NCBI GenBank assembly: GCA_963730405.1
Contig: CAVSRW010000003.1
Location: forward strand, 1 to 64,000
From: Gaiellasilicea sp963730405
Lineage (GTDB): Bacteria; Actinomycetota; Thermoleophilia; Gaiellales; Gaiellaceae
Reading direction: 5' to 3'
DNA: 64,000 bases
The notes under the pieces were generated by a model that ran no database searches, was not told the DNA's origin, and saw only the letters and a list, made by a program, of their open reading frames with translations. Both the position numbers and the translations under genes were made by a program. Shown here piece after piece: positions 31,874-40,630 of this stretch; within the stretch, counting starts at the first letter, position 1; the number at the start of each line of letters is the position of its first letter.

Positions 31874-33753
31874 CGGACGTCAACTTCGCCTGGACGCCTT
31901 CGCCCGACCAGCTCGCCGCGGCCAACATCACCCGGCTCGCCCGCGTGCTCGGCTGCGACGACTACGCCTCGCTGCACCGCGTCTCGGTCGACGAGCCCGA
32001 CCGCTTCTGGAGGGCGGTGGCGGGCGATCTCGAGCTCGCGCTCGCGCGACCGTGGGACCGCGTCCTCGACGACTCCCGCGGGCTCGAGTGGACGACGTGG
32101 TTCGAAGGCGCGCGCCTCAACGTCGCCCAGGCCTGCGTCCACATCTGGGCGGAGCGGACCCCGGACGCGGTCGCGGCCGTCTTCCGGACCGAGGACGGCG
32201 GACGCGACGAGTGGACGTTCGCGCGGATGTCCCAGGAGGTGCGACGGCTCGCGGAAGCACTCGCCTCCCTCGGCGTCGGCGCCGGCGACCGGGTCGCGGT
32301 CTACATGCCGATGGCGCCCGAGGCCGCAATCGCGTCGCACGCCTGCGCCCACATCGGCGCCGTGCAGGTGCCGATCTTCTCCGGCTTCGCCGCGCCCGCC
32401 GTCGTGCAGCGGCTGCAGGACTCCGAGGCGAGGGCCGTCATCACTGCCGACTACTCGCTTCGCCGCGGAACGCGCGTGCCGATGCGCGAGACGATCGCGG
32501 AGGCGCTGCGCGAGTCGCCGTCGGTCGAGCACGTCGTCGAGTGGTCGCGGGACGCCCGAGGCTGGAGCGTCGAGCTCGGGCCGGGCGAGCTCGAGGCGCT
32601 CGAGGTCGAGGCCGAGCACCCGTACCTGCTCGCCTACACATCCGGAACGACCGGCCGGCCGAAGGGCGCGCTGCACGTGCACGGCGGCTTCCTGCTCTCG
32701 ATCGCGCGCGAGGCCGCGTACCAGGCGGACATCCGCGCCGGCGACCGCGTCCTCTTCGCGACCGACATGGGCTGGATCATGGGGCCGTGGACCGTCGTCG
32801 GGGCCGGCTCGCTCGGCGCCGCGGTCGTCTACATGGAGGGCGCCCCGGACCGCCCCGACGACCGGCTCTGGCAGCTGGTCGAGGAGGAGCAGGTGACGAT
32901 GCTCGGCGTCTCGCCGACGCTGATCCGGGCCCTGATCCCGAAGGGCGTGCCCCGACAGGACCTCTCCTCGCTGCGGGCGATCACCACGACCGGCGAGCCC
33001 TGGAATGCGGGGCCCTACGACTGGCTGAACGAGCACGTCGCCGGCGGCGGCCGGATCCCGATCGTCAACATCTCCGGCGGCACCGAGGTCGGCGCCTGCT
33101 TCCTCTCGGTCGCGCTGACGGACCCGACGAAGCCGGTCTCGCTCGGGTTCCCCGCGCTCGGCCAGGCGATGGACGTCTACTCGCCGACCGGAGAGCCGCT
33201 GCGCGGCGAGGTGGGCGAGCTCGTCTGCACGCGCCCCTGGCCGGGGATGACACGCGGCGTCTGGGGCGACGACGAGCGCTACCTCGAGACCTACTGGCGC
33301 CGCTTTCCCGGCGTCTGGACGCACGGCGACTGGGCGTCGGTCGACGCCGACGGCTACTGGTTTCTCCACGGTCGCTCCGACGACACCCTCAACATCGCGG
33401 GCAAGCGGATCGGGCCCGCCGAGCTCGAGTCGGCCGCGCTCGACCACCCCTCGGTCGCCGAAGCGGCGGCGATCGGCGTCCCGCACGAGGTCAAGGGCGA
33501 GACCGCCTGGATCTTCGTCGCGTTGAAGCCGGGCGCCGAGGAGGACGCCGACGGGATCAAGGCCGCGGTCGCAGCCTCGCTCGGAAAGGCGTTCGCACCC
33601 GAGCGGATCCTGTTCGTCTCGGCACTGCCGAAGACGCGCTCGGCCAAGATCGTGCGCCGGGCGGTGCGCGCGAAGGCCCTCGGCGAGGATCCCGGCGACC
33701 TCTCGACCCTGGAGAACCCCGAGACCCTGGAGGAGATCGCCAATGCCGTCTAG
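31861..33753 (+). CDS. Acyl-CoA synthetase, acetoacetyl/acetyl-CoA synthetase-like
   Basis: 630 residues from GTG 31861. ANL-superfamily motifs: LLAYTSGTTGRPKGALHVHGG (P-loop), ATDMGWIMGPWTVVG, VNISGGTEVG, the hinge Asp in YWFLHGRSDDTLNIAGKRIGPAELES, and a C-terminal PKTRSAKIVRR Lys. The N-terminal WTPSPDQLAAANITRL is typical of the long bacterial acetyl-CoA-synthetase-like branch. Substrate unclear. The SDR gene overlaps its end by 11 bp, and the TetR-type palindrome overlaps its start. Confidence 0.85.
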   Translation: MIANADVNFAWTPSPDQLAAANITRLARVLGCDDYASLHRVSVDEPDRFWRAVAGDLELALARPWDRVLDDSRGLEWTTWFEGARLNVAQACVHIWAERTPDAVAAVFRTEDGGRDEWTFARMSQEVRRLAEALASLGVGAGDRVAVYMPMAPEAAIASHACAHIGAVQVPIFSGFAAPAVVQRLQDSEARAVITADYSLRRGTRVPMRETIAEALRESPSVEHVVEWSRDARGWSVELGPGELEALEVEAEHPYLLAYTSGTTGRPKGALHVHGGFLLSIAREAAYQADIRAGDRVLFATDMGWIMGPWTVVGAGSLGAAVVYMEGAPDRPDDRLWQLVEEEQVTMLGVSPTLIRALIPKGVPRQDLSSLRAITTTGEPWNAGPYDWLNEHVAGGGRIPIVNISGGTEVGACFLSVALTDPTKPVSLGFPALGQAMDVYSPTGEPLRGEVGELVCTRPWPGMTRGVWGDDERYLETYWRRFPGVWTHGDWASVDADGYWFLHGRSDDTLNIAGKRIGPAELESAALDHPSVAEAAAIGVPHEVKGETAWIFVALKPGAEEDADGIKAAVAASLGKAFAPERILFVSALPKTRSAKIVRRAVRAKALGEDPGDLSTLENPETLEEIANAV

Positions 33754-34483
33754 AGCACTCATCACCGGAGGCGGACGCGGGATCGGCGCCGGAATCGCCC
33801 GCGAGCTGGCGGCCGACGGCTGGGAGGTCACCATCACGGGCCGCACGGCGGCGCAGGTCGAGGAGGTCGCTGCCGAGATCGGCGGCACGGCGGTCGTCGG
33901 CGACGTCTCGAAGCGCGAGGACGTCGAGCGGATGCTCGCCGAGGCAGGCCCGATCGACCTGCTCGTCGCGAACGCGGGCGTCGCGCTCTGGGAGGACTCC
34001 TGGGAGACCGACATCGACGAGTGGTGGCACGTCCTCGAGGTGAACGTGCTCGGCACCTACCTGACCTGCCGCCTCGCCCTGCCCGGGATGATCGAGCGCG
34101 GCGGCGGCCGCATCGTGATCACCGGCAGCGGCGCCTCATACCTCCCCGGATCGACGTCCGGCGCGTACAGCGCGAGCAAGGCGGCGGTCGGCCGCTTCGG
34201 CGAGGTGCTCGCCAACCAGGTCGCCGACGACAACGTCAAGGTCTTCGTGATCAGCCCCGGCCTCGTCCGGACCGAGATGACCGACCAGTTCGGCGACGAC
34301 ATGCCCTGGACGCCGCCGGAGCTGGCGCCGCGGCTCGTCCGCGAGCTCGCATCCGGACGCTTCGACCGGCTCTCGGGCCGCTACATCCACGCCGAGCACG
34401 ACCCGCCCGACGAGCTCGAGCGGCGGATCGACCGGATCCTGGACGAGGATCTGAACGCGATCCGCATCCGCCGCGAGGCCTGA
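33743..34483 (+). CDS. Short-chain dehydrogenase/reductase
   Basis: 246 residues. TGGGRGIGAGIA cofactor loop, ANAGVALWED, catalytic Ser in ITGSGASYLPG, and YSASK. TGRTAAQ after beta2 suggests NADP(H). ISPGLVRTEMTDQF follows. Overlap with the acyl-CoA synthetase and the shared operator point to one degradation or detoxification pathway. Confidence 0.9.
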   Translation: MPSRALITGGGRGIGAGIARELAADGWEVTITGRTAAQVEEVAAEIGGTAVVGDVSKREDVERMLAEAGPIDLLVANAGVALWEDSWETDIDEWWHVLEVNVLGTYLTCRLALPGMIERGGGRIVITGSGASYLPGSTSGAYSASKAAVGRFGEVLANQVADDNVKVFVISPGLVRTEMTDQFGDDMPWTPPELAPRLVRELASGRFDRLSGRYIHAEHDPPDELERRIDRILDEDLNAIRIRREA

Positions 34484-34568
34484 TGCTCTACGGCCGGACG
34501 GTACGAGCCGATCAGCGAAAAGACGGGCAGCGGGCCGTTGCAACGACATGCTCTAAGGGAGACTTAGC

Positions 34569-34961
34569 ATGGACCGCTTCACCGGCGGTTGCCTGTGCGG
34601 CAACGTCCGAATTGTGGCGTCGGGACTCCCATACCGGGTCGGCCTTTGTCACTGTCTCGACTGTCGCAAGCATCACGGAGCCCTTTTTCACGCTTCCGCG
34701 ATCTTCCCTCGGGATGCGGTGACGATCGATGGCGAGACACGCGACTACGCCGGGCGGTTCTTCTGTCCCCGCTGCGGATCGTCCGTTTTCTCACGCAGCG
34801 CAGACGAAATCGAAGTGAACCTGGGCTCCCTGGATGCCCCTGACCAACTGAGGCCAACCTACGAGCTCTGGACCGTCCGTCGCGAGTCCTGGTTGCCGCC
34901 GTTTCCGCTCACGAGGCGATACGACCGCGATCGTGACGCCACGGATCGCTCTGAGGAGTAG
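34569..34961 (+). CDS. GFA-family (glutathione-dependent formaldehyde-activating-like) zinc protein
   Basis: 130 residues. Mss4-like zinc sites: GGCLCGNVRI, LCHCLDCRKHHGALF and FFCPRCGSSVF. Family members bind Zn through these Cys; many have no proven formaldehyde activity. The start follows AGGGAGA. Codon use is clearly lower in G/C at third positions (e.g. TTTCACGCTTCC, GGCCTTTGTCACTG runs) than flanking genes, a sign of recent acquisition. Confidence 0.85.
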   Translation: MDRFTGGCLCGNVRIVASGLPYRVGLCHCLDCRKHHGALFHASAIFPRDAVTIDGETRDYAGRFFCPRCGSSVFSRSADEIEVNLGSLDAPDQLRPTYELWTVRRESWLPPFPLTRRYDRDRDATDRSEE

Positions 34962-34975
34962 GCCGACGAGCCGGC

Positions 34976-35663
34976 CTAGGACGCCTTCGGCGCGATCCAG
35001 GTCTGGCGCGCGGCGGCCAGCCGCTCCGCCGTCGGCGCCGAGGAGCGCCGTGCCGGCGTAGAGCTTGCGCCCGTCCTCGCCGAGCGGCCAGGCGACGACG
35101 ACGCAATGCTCGCCCTCCTCGGGCAGGCGGCGGATCTCGGCGGCCATCCGGCCGAGCACGACCTCGCCGCGGCCCGGCCCGCCGACGGCGTACGCGCCGG
35201 AGCAGTCGATCGCGGCCCAGACGACCGCCGGCGAGACGTCATGCGCGATCCACGGCGCCGCGTGGAGGTCCGTCCCCGGAACGGAGCCGGGGTTGATGCA
35301 GAGGCCGTCGTGCGGCCGGACGCCGCAGGAGAAGCACTCCGAGAAGTTCTCGCCTGCGAAGCGGACGTGGCGGGTCGCAGCCTCCTCGGCCTCGGCGAAC
35401 GTCACCGTTCCCGGCACGTCGACGGCGGGCACATCGGGACGCGCCTCGGCGATCAGCGCCTCGCCGTCGAGGAGCAGGACGCGATCATCCTGCTCGGTCA
35501 CCGTCAGCGGGCGGTCGAGCGGCGGCGGCAGCCTCAGCGTCACCTCGGCCGGCCCGTCGACGAACGCCGCGAGAGCCCCCGCCGTGTAGCCGCCGTTGCC
35601 GGAGTGCAGCGGGCCGCGGTAGCGGCGCTCGATCGTGATGGTGTTTTCGCCTGAGAGTCGCAA
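34976..35663 (-). pseudogene. Hotdog-fold thioesterase-like protein with one frameshift
   Basis: About 229 codons from TTG 35663. Recognisable parts: YRGPLHSGNGGYTAGALAAFVDG, EVTLRLPPPLDRPL, a Cys-containing segment FSECFSCGVRPHDGLCINPG, and AAIDCSGAYAVGG. At about 35030 the frame slips: reading one base ahead gives DGERLAAARQTWIAPKAS and a stop. The span is 3n+1 (one extra G). Probable acyl-CoA thioesterase-like function; divergent from nadE by 18 bp. Confidence 0.65.
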
Positions 35664-35681
35664 ACCGGTAGGATCGTCTCG

Positions 35682-37385
35682 ATGCGGCTCGCCCTCGCCC
35701 AGATCAACGCGGTCGTCGGCGACCTGGACGGCAACCGCGAGCGCATTCTCGCCGCTCTCGCAGACGCGCGCTCGGAAAGCGCCGACATCGTGCTCCTGCC
35801 CGAGCTCGCAGTCACCGGCTACCCGCCCGAGGACCTGCTGCTGCGACCGGCTTTCGTCCGCGCGGCGGAGGACTCCCTGCGCGCGATCGCGGCCGAGACG
35901 AAGGGCCTGACCGCGCTCGTCGGAACGCCGTGGTTCGACCGCGACCTGTTCAACGCCTGCGCCGTGTGCTCGGACGGCGACTTGAAGGCGCTCTACCGCA
36001 AGCGCTTTCTCCCCAACTACGGCGTCTTCGACGAGGAGCGCTACTTCGCCTCGGGCCGGGAGCTGATCCTGCTCCGGCACGGCGAGATCCTCGTCGGGCC
36101 GACGATCTGCGAGGACATCTGGCAGCCGGGGCCGCCCGCCACCGATCTCGCGCTCGCCGGTGCCGAGCTGATCGTCAACCTCTCGGCCTCCCCGTACTTT
36201 GTCGGCAAGGCGGAGGACCGCGAGGAGATGCTCGTCACCCGGGCTCGCGACAACTCGGCCTATCTCGCTTTCTGCAACCTCGTCGGCGGCCAGGACGAGC
36301 TGCTCTTCGACGGGCACTCGGTCGTGCTCGACGACGAGGGCGAGGTGCTCGCGCGCGCTCCCGGCTTCGAGGAGGCACTGCTCGTCGTCGACCTCGATCC
36401 GAGCGAGGCGATCGGGAGGAGGCTTCGCGACGTCCGCCGCCGCGCGCTGGCGCGGGAGCGCGAGGATGAGCGCGAGCCGCTCGTCGTCGAGCTCGTCGGC
36501 GGCGGCGATTCGAGCGGGAGCCCGCTCGGCGGCGAGATCGTCCCGTTCGAGCCGGAGCTCGAGCAGATGCGGCGCGCCCTCGTGCTCGCGCTGCGCGACT
36601 ACGTCGGCAAGAACGGCTTCGGCGACGTCGTCCTCGGCCTCTCGGGCGGGATCGACTCGGCCCTCGTCGCCACGCTCGCCGTCGACGCGCTCGGGCCGGA
36701 GCGTGTCCACTGCGTCTCGATGCCGTCGCGCTACTCCTCCGCGGGCACGCAGACGGATGCGCAGCGCCTGGCGGAGAGCCTCGGCTGCGACTTCCGCGAG
36801 CTCCCGATCGAGGAGATGGTCGCCGCCTTCCACGGCGCCGGCGTCGGCACGACGGGGATCGCCGCGGAGAACCTGCAGGCCCGCGTGCGCGGGATGACGC
36901 TGATGTCGCTCTCGAACGAGCACGGCTGGCTCGTGCTCGCGACCGGGAACAAGTCGGAGCTCTCGGTCGGCTACTCGACGCTCTACGGCGACCTCGCCGG
37001 CGGCTTCGCGCTGATCAAGGACGTGTACAAGACCGACGTCTTCCGGCTGGCGCGGTACCTGAACGAGCGTTCGGGCCGGGAGCTGATCCCGGTCTCGATC
37101 ATCGAGCGGCCGCCGTCGGCGGAGCTGCGCGCCGACCAGCAGGACGAGGACTCGCTGCCGCCCTACGCCGAGCTCGACCGGGTGCTCGAGGCCTACGTCG
37201 AGCTCGACCGCTCGCGCGAGGAACTGCTCGCCGAGGGGCACGATCCGGGGACGGTCGAGCGGGCGCTCGCCCTGATCGACCGGGCCGAGTACAAGCGCCG
37301 CCAGGCGCCGCCGGGCGTGAAGCTGCGCCCGAAGGCGTTCGGCCGTGACCGGCGGACGCCGATCACGAATCGCTGGCGCGGTTGA
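35682..37385 (+). CDS. nadE: Glutamine-dependent NAD(+) synthetase
   Basis: 567 residues. Nitrilase-type glutaminase domain (1-260) with Glu in LLPELAVTGYPPEDLLL, Lys in YRKRFLPNYGVFDE and Cys in GPTICEDIW; synthetase domain with PP-loop LGLSGGIDSALVATLA, plus GNKSELSVGYSTLYGD and PPSAELRADQQDEDSLPPY. It amidates nicotinate-adenine dinucleotide using glutamine. TAGGAT (35669-35674) lies seven bases before ATG, with the same seven-base spacer pattern as the CNB gene. Confidence 0.96.
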   Translation: MRLALAQINAVVGDLDGNRERILAALADARSESADIVLLPELAVTGYPPEDLLLRPAFVRAAEDSLRAIAAETKGLTALVGTPWFDRDLFNACAVCSDGDLKALYRKRFLPNYGVFDEERYFASGRELILLRHGEILVGPTICEDIWQPGPPATDLALAGAELIVNLSASPYFVGKAEDREEMLVTRARDNSAYLAFCNLVGGQDELLFDGHSVVLDDEGEVLARAPGFEEALLVVDLDPSEAIGRRLRDVRRRALAREREDEREPLVVELVGGGDSSGSPLGGEIVPFEPELEQMRRALVLALRDYVGKNGFGDVVLGLSGGIDSALVATLAVDALGPERVHCVSMPSRYSSAGTQTDAQRLAESLGCDFRELPIEEMVAAFHGAGVGTTGIAAENLQARVRGMTLMSLSNEHGWLVLATGNKSELSVGYSTLYGDLAGGFALIKDVYKTDVFRLARYLNERSGRELIPVSIIERPPSAELRADQQDEDSLPPYAELDRVLEAYVELDRSREELLAEGHDPGTVERALALIDRAEYKRRQAPPGVKLRPKAFGRDRRTPITNRWRG

Positions 37386-37414
37386 CAAGCCGTCTCCGTA
37401 AGTTCATACTTACG
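37382..37414 (+). promoter_or_regulatory. Promoter with embedded operator for arsR-type gene
   Basis: -35 TTGACA (37382-37387), 17-bp spacer, -10 CATACT (37405-37410). A perfect inverted repeat CGTAAGT-TCAT-ACTTACG (37397-37414) covers the -10. GTG 37419 lies at the predicted start of transcription, so the message is probably leaderless and repressed by its own product. Confidence 0.75.
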
Positions 37415-37418
37415 GTAA

Positions 37419-37727
37419 GTGGGTACGAACGGTGTAGTCCTCGATGCGCTCGGTGACTGGACACGTCGCCAGATCTTCGACGCGCTGAAGAACGGCCCCC
37501 AGTCCGTCGGGGAGCTGGCGGCACGAATGCCCGTGAGCCGGCCCGCCGTCTCACAGCACCTGCGCGTGCTCAAGGACGCAGGGCTCGTGATCGACCACAA
37601 GCAGGGCACGCGGCGCATCTACAGCGTCGATCCGGACGGGCTGGCCGGGATCCGCGCGTACTTCGACAGCTTCTGGGACGAGGCGCTCGAGCGCTTCGCC
37701 GCGGCGGCGCGAAAGGAGACAGGATGA
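37419..37727 (+). CDS. ArsR-family transcriptional regulator
   Basis: 102 residues. Winged HTH: ALGDWTRRQIFDALKNGPQSVGELAARMPVSRPAVSQHLRVLKDAGLVIDHKQGTRRIYSVDP. There is no metal-binding ELCVCDL box, so it belongs to the non-metal group usually paired with SRPBCC proteins. Its TGA overlaps the next ATG. Autorepression through the -10 palindrome is likely. Confidence 0.92.
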   Translation: MGTNGVVLDALGDWTRRQIFDALKNGPQSVGELAARMPVSRPAVSQHLRVLKDAGLVIDHKQGTRRIYSVDPDGLAGIRAYFDSFWDEALERFAAAARKETG

Positions 37728-38173
37728 GCAACGCCATGACAACGGAGGCAATTCTCAAGACCGTGCTCGTGGACTTCCCTCCCGCGGAGGCGTTCGAGCT
37801 CTTCACGACGCGCGTCTCGTCGTGGTGGCCGACGGAAACGCACTCGTACGCGCACGACAAGGTCACCGATGTCGTCTTCGACCCCCGGGTCGGCGGGCTG
37901 CTGTACGAGGTGACCGACGAAGGCACGGCCGAGTGGGCCCGGATCACGGCCTGGGAGCCGCCACATCGTCTCGCGCTCGAGTGGCTCATCGGCAAGGTCT
38001 CCGGCACCGAGGTGGAAGTACGCTTCTCCCCGGAGGGGCCGGGATCGCGGGTGGAGCTCGAGCATCGCGGGTGGGAGCGCGTCCCCGACGCGACTCCCGA
38101 GTTTCAGGGCTACAGCCGCGGCTGGGACGCCGTGCTCGCGCCTTACGTCGAGACGGCGTCGAAGAAGGCCTGA
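37724..38173 (+). CDS. SRPBCC (AHSA1-like) domain protein
   Basis: 149 residues: ILKTVLVDFPPAEAFELFTTRVSSWWP, VFDPRVGGLLYEVTDEG, WARITAWEPPHRLALEW, VEVRFSPEGPGSRVELEHRGWE, a helix-grip fold for hydrophobic ligands. The ArsR/SRPBCC two-gene operon is a common actinobacterial pairing of unknown ligand. Its last 31 bp overlap the convergent glycosylase gene. Confidence 0.9.
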   Translation: MSNAMTTEAILKTVLVDFPPAEAFELFTTRVSSWWPTETHSYAHDKVTDVVFDPRVGGLLYEVTDEGTAEWARITAWEPPHRLALEWLIGKVSGTEVEVRFSPEGPGSRVELEHRGWERVPDATPEFQGYSRGWDAVLAPYVETASKKA

Positions 38174-38649
38174 AACCAGCGCAGGCGCTCGGCCCATGGC
38201 ACGGCCGCGTTGGCCGGCGAGGTCGAAGGAAGCACGAAGAGCGCCGTCTCGGCGAGGCGGCGCTCTTGCAGGCCGAGCTCCGGCCGCTGTCCGAACGCGC
38301 CGCGATACGCCTCCTTGCCGACGAAGCCGATCGCCCGCGGCTGCAGCTCGAGCGCAATCCGCTCGAGCCGCTCGGCAGAGCCGGCGAAGTCGTCCTTGCG
38401 GAGATCGCCTGAGCCGGGCGTCGTCCGGTAGGCGGCGTTGGTGACGCCGATCCCCAGCTCGAGCAGCGCGAACTGCTCGCTCGGGTCGTAGAGCCGCGGC
38501 GTGAAGCCGGCCGCATGGAGGAGCCGCCAGAAGTCGTTGCGCGGATTCGCGAAGTGCGCGTTCGCGGCGGCGGAGACACGGCCCGGGTTGATCCCGCAGA
38601 AGATCGCCGTCAGCCCTGGGGCGAGGACGTCCGGGACGTCCGATGTCAT
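38143..38649 (-). CDS. mug: Mug-type G/U mismatch uracil-DNA glycosylase
   Basis: 168 residues. Motif 1 IFCGINPGRVSAAANAHFANPRNDFW (Asn catalytic), motif near the C-terminus VLPSTSPANAAVPWAERLRWF. It removes U or ethenocytosine opposite G. Length and motifs fit the Mug branch. The small 62-residue gene begins just upstream on the same strand. Confidence 0.9.
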   Translation of the reverse strand: MTSDVPDVLAPGLTAIFCGINPGRVSAAANAHFANPRNDFWRLLHAAGFTPRLYDPSEQFALLELGIGVTNAAYRTTPGSGDLRKDDFAGSAERLERIALELQPRAIGFVGKEAYRGAFGQRPELGLQERRLAETALFVLPSTSPANAAVPWAERLRWFQAFFDAVST

Positions 38650-38655
38650 CGGAGC

Positions 38656-38844
38656 CTAGGCGGCTTCGGGTTCGCGTGAGTCGAGCTTGTCTTCGAACAA
38701 GGAACGGAGGAGCTCGCCTGACACGGGCGTCTCGTAGCGGGGCCGCCGAGGCACGACGCTGACCACCTTCACGCCGTCCTCTCCCCGCCACCCGTAGCAC
38801 CGGGCGTAGCACTCGGCCTCGCTCAAGGTTCGGAGCCGTTGCAT
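38656..38844 (-). CDS. Small hypothetical protein (62 residues)
   Basis: ATG 38844 follows TACGGT (38857-38852) by seven bases. MQRLRTLSEAECYARCYGWRG, then VSVVPRRPRY and VSGELLRSLFEDKLDSREPEAA. Basic N-half, acidic C-terminus, two Cys in ECYARCYG. Ends 6 bp before mug, so the two form an operon. I do not know the function. Confidence 0.7.
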   Translation of the reverse strand: MQRLRTLSEAECYARCYGWRGEDGVKVVSVVPRRPRYETPVSGELLRSLFEDKLDSREPEAA

Positions 38845-38904
38845 TGCCCGCACCGTAAGTGCCGGACCGGACGACACGAACCGCCTCCTGTGTAGGTTGC
38901 GGCC

Positions 38905-39315
38905 GTGGCCACGCAGGCGAAGACGTTCTCCTACGCCGTCTCGCTCGACCGCGCGGGGGCGGCGACGAGCGACGAAGGTGGGTCGGCGCTCCCGATCGAG
39001 GAAGCGTGGACGCCGGAGCACCTCTTGCTGGCGGGTCTCGCGCGCTGCACGCTCACGAGCCTCGCGTACCACGCCCGGCGCATCGGCGTCGAGAGCGGCG
39101 GGAGCGCGAGTGCCGGCGGCGAGGTGACGCAGCGTACGACCGACGGCCGCTACGCCTTCATCCGCATCCGCGTCGACCTGGACGTCACCATCGAGCCGGC
39201 GCCTCAGAACGTGCGCGAGCTGCTCTCGAAGGCCGAGCGGGACTGCTTCGTCGGGGCCTCGCTGACCGCGAAGCCGCGCTACCGCTGGACCGTCAACGGA
39301 GAGGAGATCGCATGA
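38905..39315 (+). CDS. OsmC-family peroxiredoxin-like protein
   Basis: 136 residues from GTG 38905 with TAGGTT (38893-38898) six bases before. WTPEHLLLAGLARCTLTSLAYHAR holds the first catalytic Cys and AERDCFVGASLTA the second. OsmC/Ohr proteins reduce organic hydroperoxides with a thiol partner. Both positions are ordinary Cys codons, so it is not a Sec candidate. Confidence 0.9.
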   Translation: MATQAKTFSYAVSLDRAGAATSDEGGSALPIEEAWTPEHLLLAGLARCTLTSLAYHARRIGVESGGSASAGGEVTQRTTDGRYAFIRIRVDLDVTIEPAPQNVRELLSKAERDCFVGASLTAKPRYRWTVNGEEIA

Positions 39316-39467
39316 GCTTGCTCACGTTCCTGGGGCGCCGCTCGCGTCGCGTAAGCCGGTGGCACAGTACGGAGGTACGGGCCGCCGGCTGGAGCGGCGC
39401 GAGCGGCGTCAGCCTTTCGCGGAGCCCGGCTTCGCCGGGCGGGAGCGAAAGGCGGCCAGGAGCGTGA
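39312..39467 (+). CDS. Doubtful 51-residue ORF
   Basis: ATG overlaps the osmC TGA (ATGA). Encoded MSLLTFLGRRSRRVSRW... is Arg/Ser/Gly-rich and largely made of the palindromic DNA described in the next entry. The overlap is the only positive sign; it may simply be read through the repeat. Confidence 0.2.
   Translation: MSLLTFLGRRSRRVSRWHSTEVRAAGWSGASGVSLSRSPASPGGSERRPGA
39336..39452. repeat. Cluster of nested palindromes (REP-like)
   Basis: Three elements: 11-bp arms CGCCGCTCGCG/CGCGAGCGGCG (39336-39346, 39398-39408); inner AGCCGG/CCGGCT (39354-39359, 39385-39390); and CCTTTCGC/GCGAAAGG (39413-39420, 39445-39452) enclosing GCCCGGC-TTC-GCCGGGC. The core CGGCTTCGCCGGGCGG nearly repeats at 58711-58726 with C for T. 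It fills the osmC-aminotransferase gap. Confidence 0.6.
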
Positions 39468-40630
39468 GCGCGACGTTGCTCGACGTGGAGGCCGTCCGCG
39501 CCCGCTTCGCGTCGCTCGACCGCGGGCTGGCGTTCTTCGACGGGCCGGGCGGGACGCAGTGCCCGGACGACGTGATCGACGCCGTCTCCGCCTACCTCCG
39601 CGAGGACAATGCCAACATCGGCGCGCCGTACGAGACGAGCGTGCACACCGTCGAGCTGATCGAGCGTGCGCGCGCGGCGGCGGGCCGGTTCCTCACCTGC
39701 CACCCGGACGAGGTCGCGTTCGGCCAGAGCATGACGTCGCTCAACTTCCTGCTCACGCGAGCGCTCGGCCGCACGCTCGAGCGCGGCGACGAGATCGTCT
39801 GCACGCGGCTCGACCACGACGCGAACGTCTCGCCGTGGCTCGCGCTCGCCGAGGACATCGGCGTCGTCGTCCGCTTCGCCGGCGTGCACGACGACCTCTC
39901 CCTCGACCTCGACGATCTGGAGGCGCAGCTGTCCGAACGGACGCGCGTCGTCGCGTTCCCGATCGCCTCGAACGCGGTCGGGACGACCCCGGACGTGGCG
40001 CGTGTCGTCGAGCTGGCACACGGCGCCGGCGCGCTCGCCTGGGCGGACGCCGTGCACTACGGGCCGCACGGGCGGATCGACGTCGCCGGCTGGGACGTGG
40101 ACGTGCTCCTCTGCTCTCCCTACAAGTTCTTCGGGCCGCACATGGGCCTCGCGTTCGGCAAGCGCGAGCTGCTGGAGAGCCTGCGGCCTTACAAGGTGCG
40201 TCCGTCCGACAACGAGCCGGTCGGGAACCGCTTCCAGCACGGGACGCAGCAGCACGAGCTGCTCGCCGGCTTCGTCGCCGCGGTCGAGTACGTCGAGTCG
40301 CTGGGCTGGGAGGCGATCGTCGGGCACGAGACGCAGCTGGGACAGCGCTTCCTCGACGGGCTGCCGGAGGCCGTCGATCTCTACGGGCTGCGGACGATGG
40401 AGGGCCGCGTGCCCACGTTCGCCTTCAACCTTCCGGGCCGGAGCTCGGAAGAGGTCGCGGTGAAGCTCGCGGCGCGCGAGATCGCGGTCTGGCACGGCGA
40501 CTACTACGCCGTCGAGATCATGAAGGTGCTCGGCCTCGAAGGGACGGGCGCAGTTCGCGCCGGGATCGTCCACTACAACACCGAGCACGAAGTCGACCGG
40601 CTGCTGACCGCGCTCGAGGAGCTGGCTTGA
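39464..40630 (+). CDS. Cysteine desulfurase-like class V aminotransferase
   Basis: 388 residues from GTG 39464. DGPGGTQCPDDVIDAV, TSLNFLLTRALG, WADAVHYGPHG and the PLP Lys in CSPYKFFGPHMG place it in the NifS/CsdA-like fold-type I group. A HGTQQHELLAGFVAAVEYV segment is typical of the less characterised branch annotated as cysteine desulfurase-like; a catalytic Cys loop is not obvious, so desulfurase activity is uncertain. Its stop overlaps the next start (TTGA). Confidence 0.85.
   Translation: MSATLLDVEAVRARFASLDRGLAFFDGPGGTQCPDDVIDAVSAYLREDNANIGAPYETSVHTVELIERARAAAGRFLTCHPDEVAFGQSMTSLNFLLTRALGRTLERGDEIVCTRLDHDANVSPWLALAEDIGVVVRFAGVHDDLSLDLDDLEAQLSERTRVVAFPIASNAVGTTPDVARVVELAHGAGALAWADAVHYGPHGRIDVAGWDVDVLLCSPYKFFGPHMGLAFGKRELLESLRPYKVRPSDNEPVGNRFQHGTQQHELLAGFVAAVEYVESLGWEAIVGHETQLGQRFLDGLPEAVDLYGLRTMEGRVPTFAFNLPGRSSEEVAVKLAAREIAVWHGDYYAVEIMKVLGLEGTGAVRAGIVHYNTEHEVDRLLTALEELA

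Noticed and set aside
492..35663. Programmed +1 frameshifting as the cause of the six net +1 genes
   Set aside because: The sites share no slippery sequence, stop codon or downstream structure, and the genes are unrelated.
38905..39315. OsmC protein as a further selenoprotein
   Set aside because: Both redox positions are ordinary cysteine codons and the ORF is uninterrupted.
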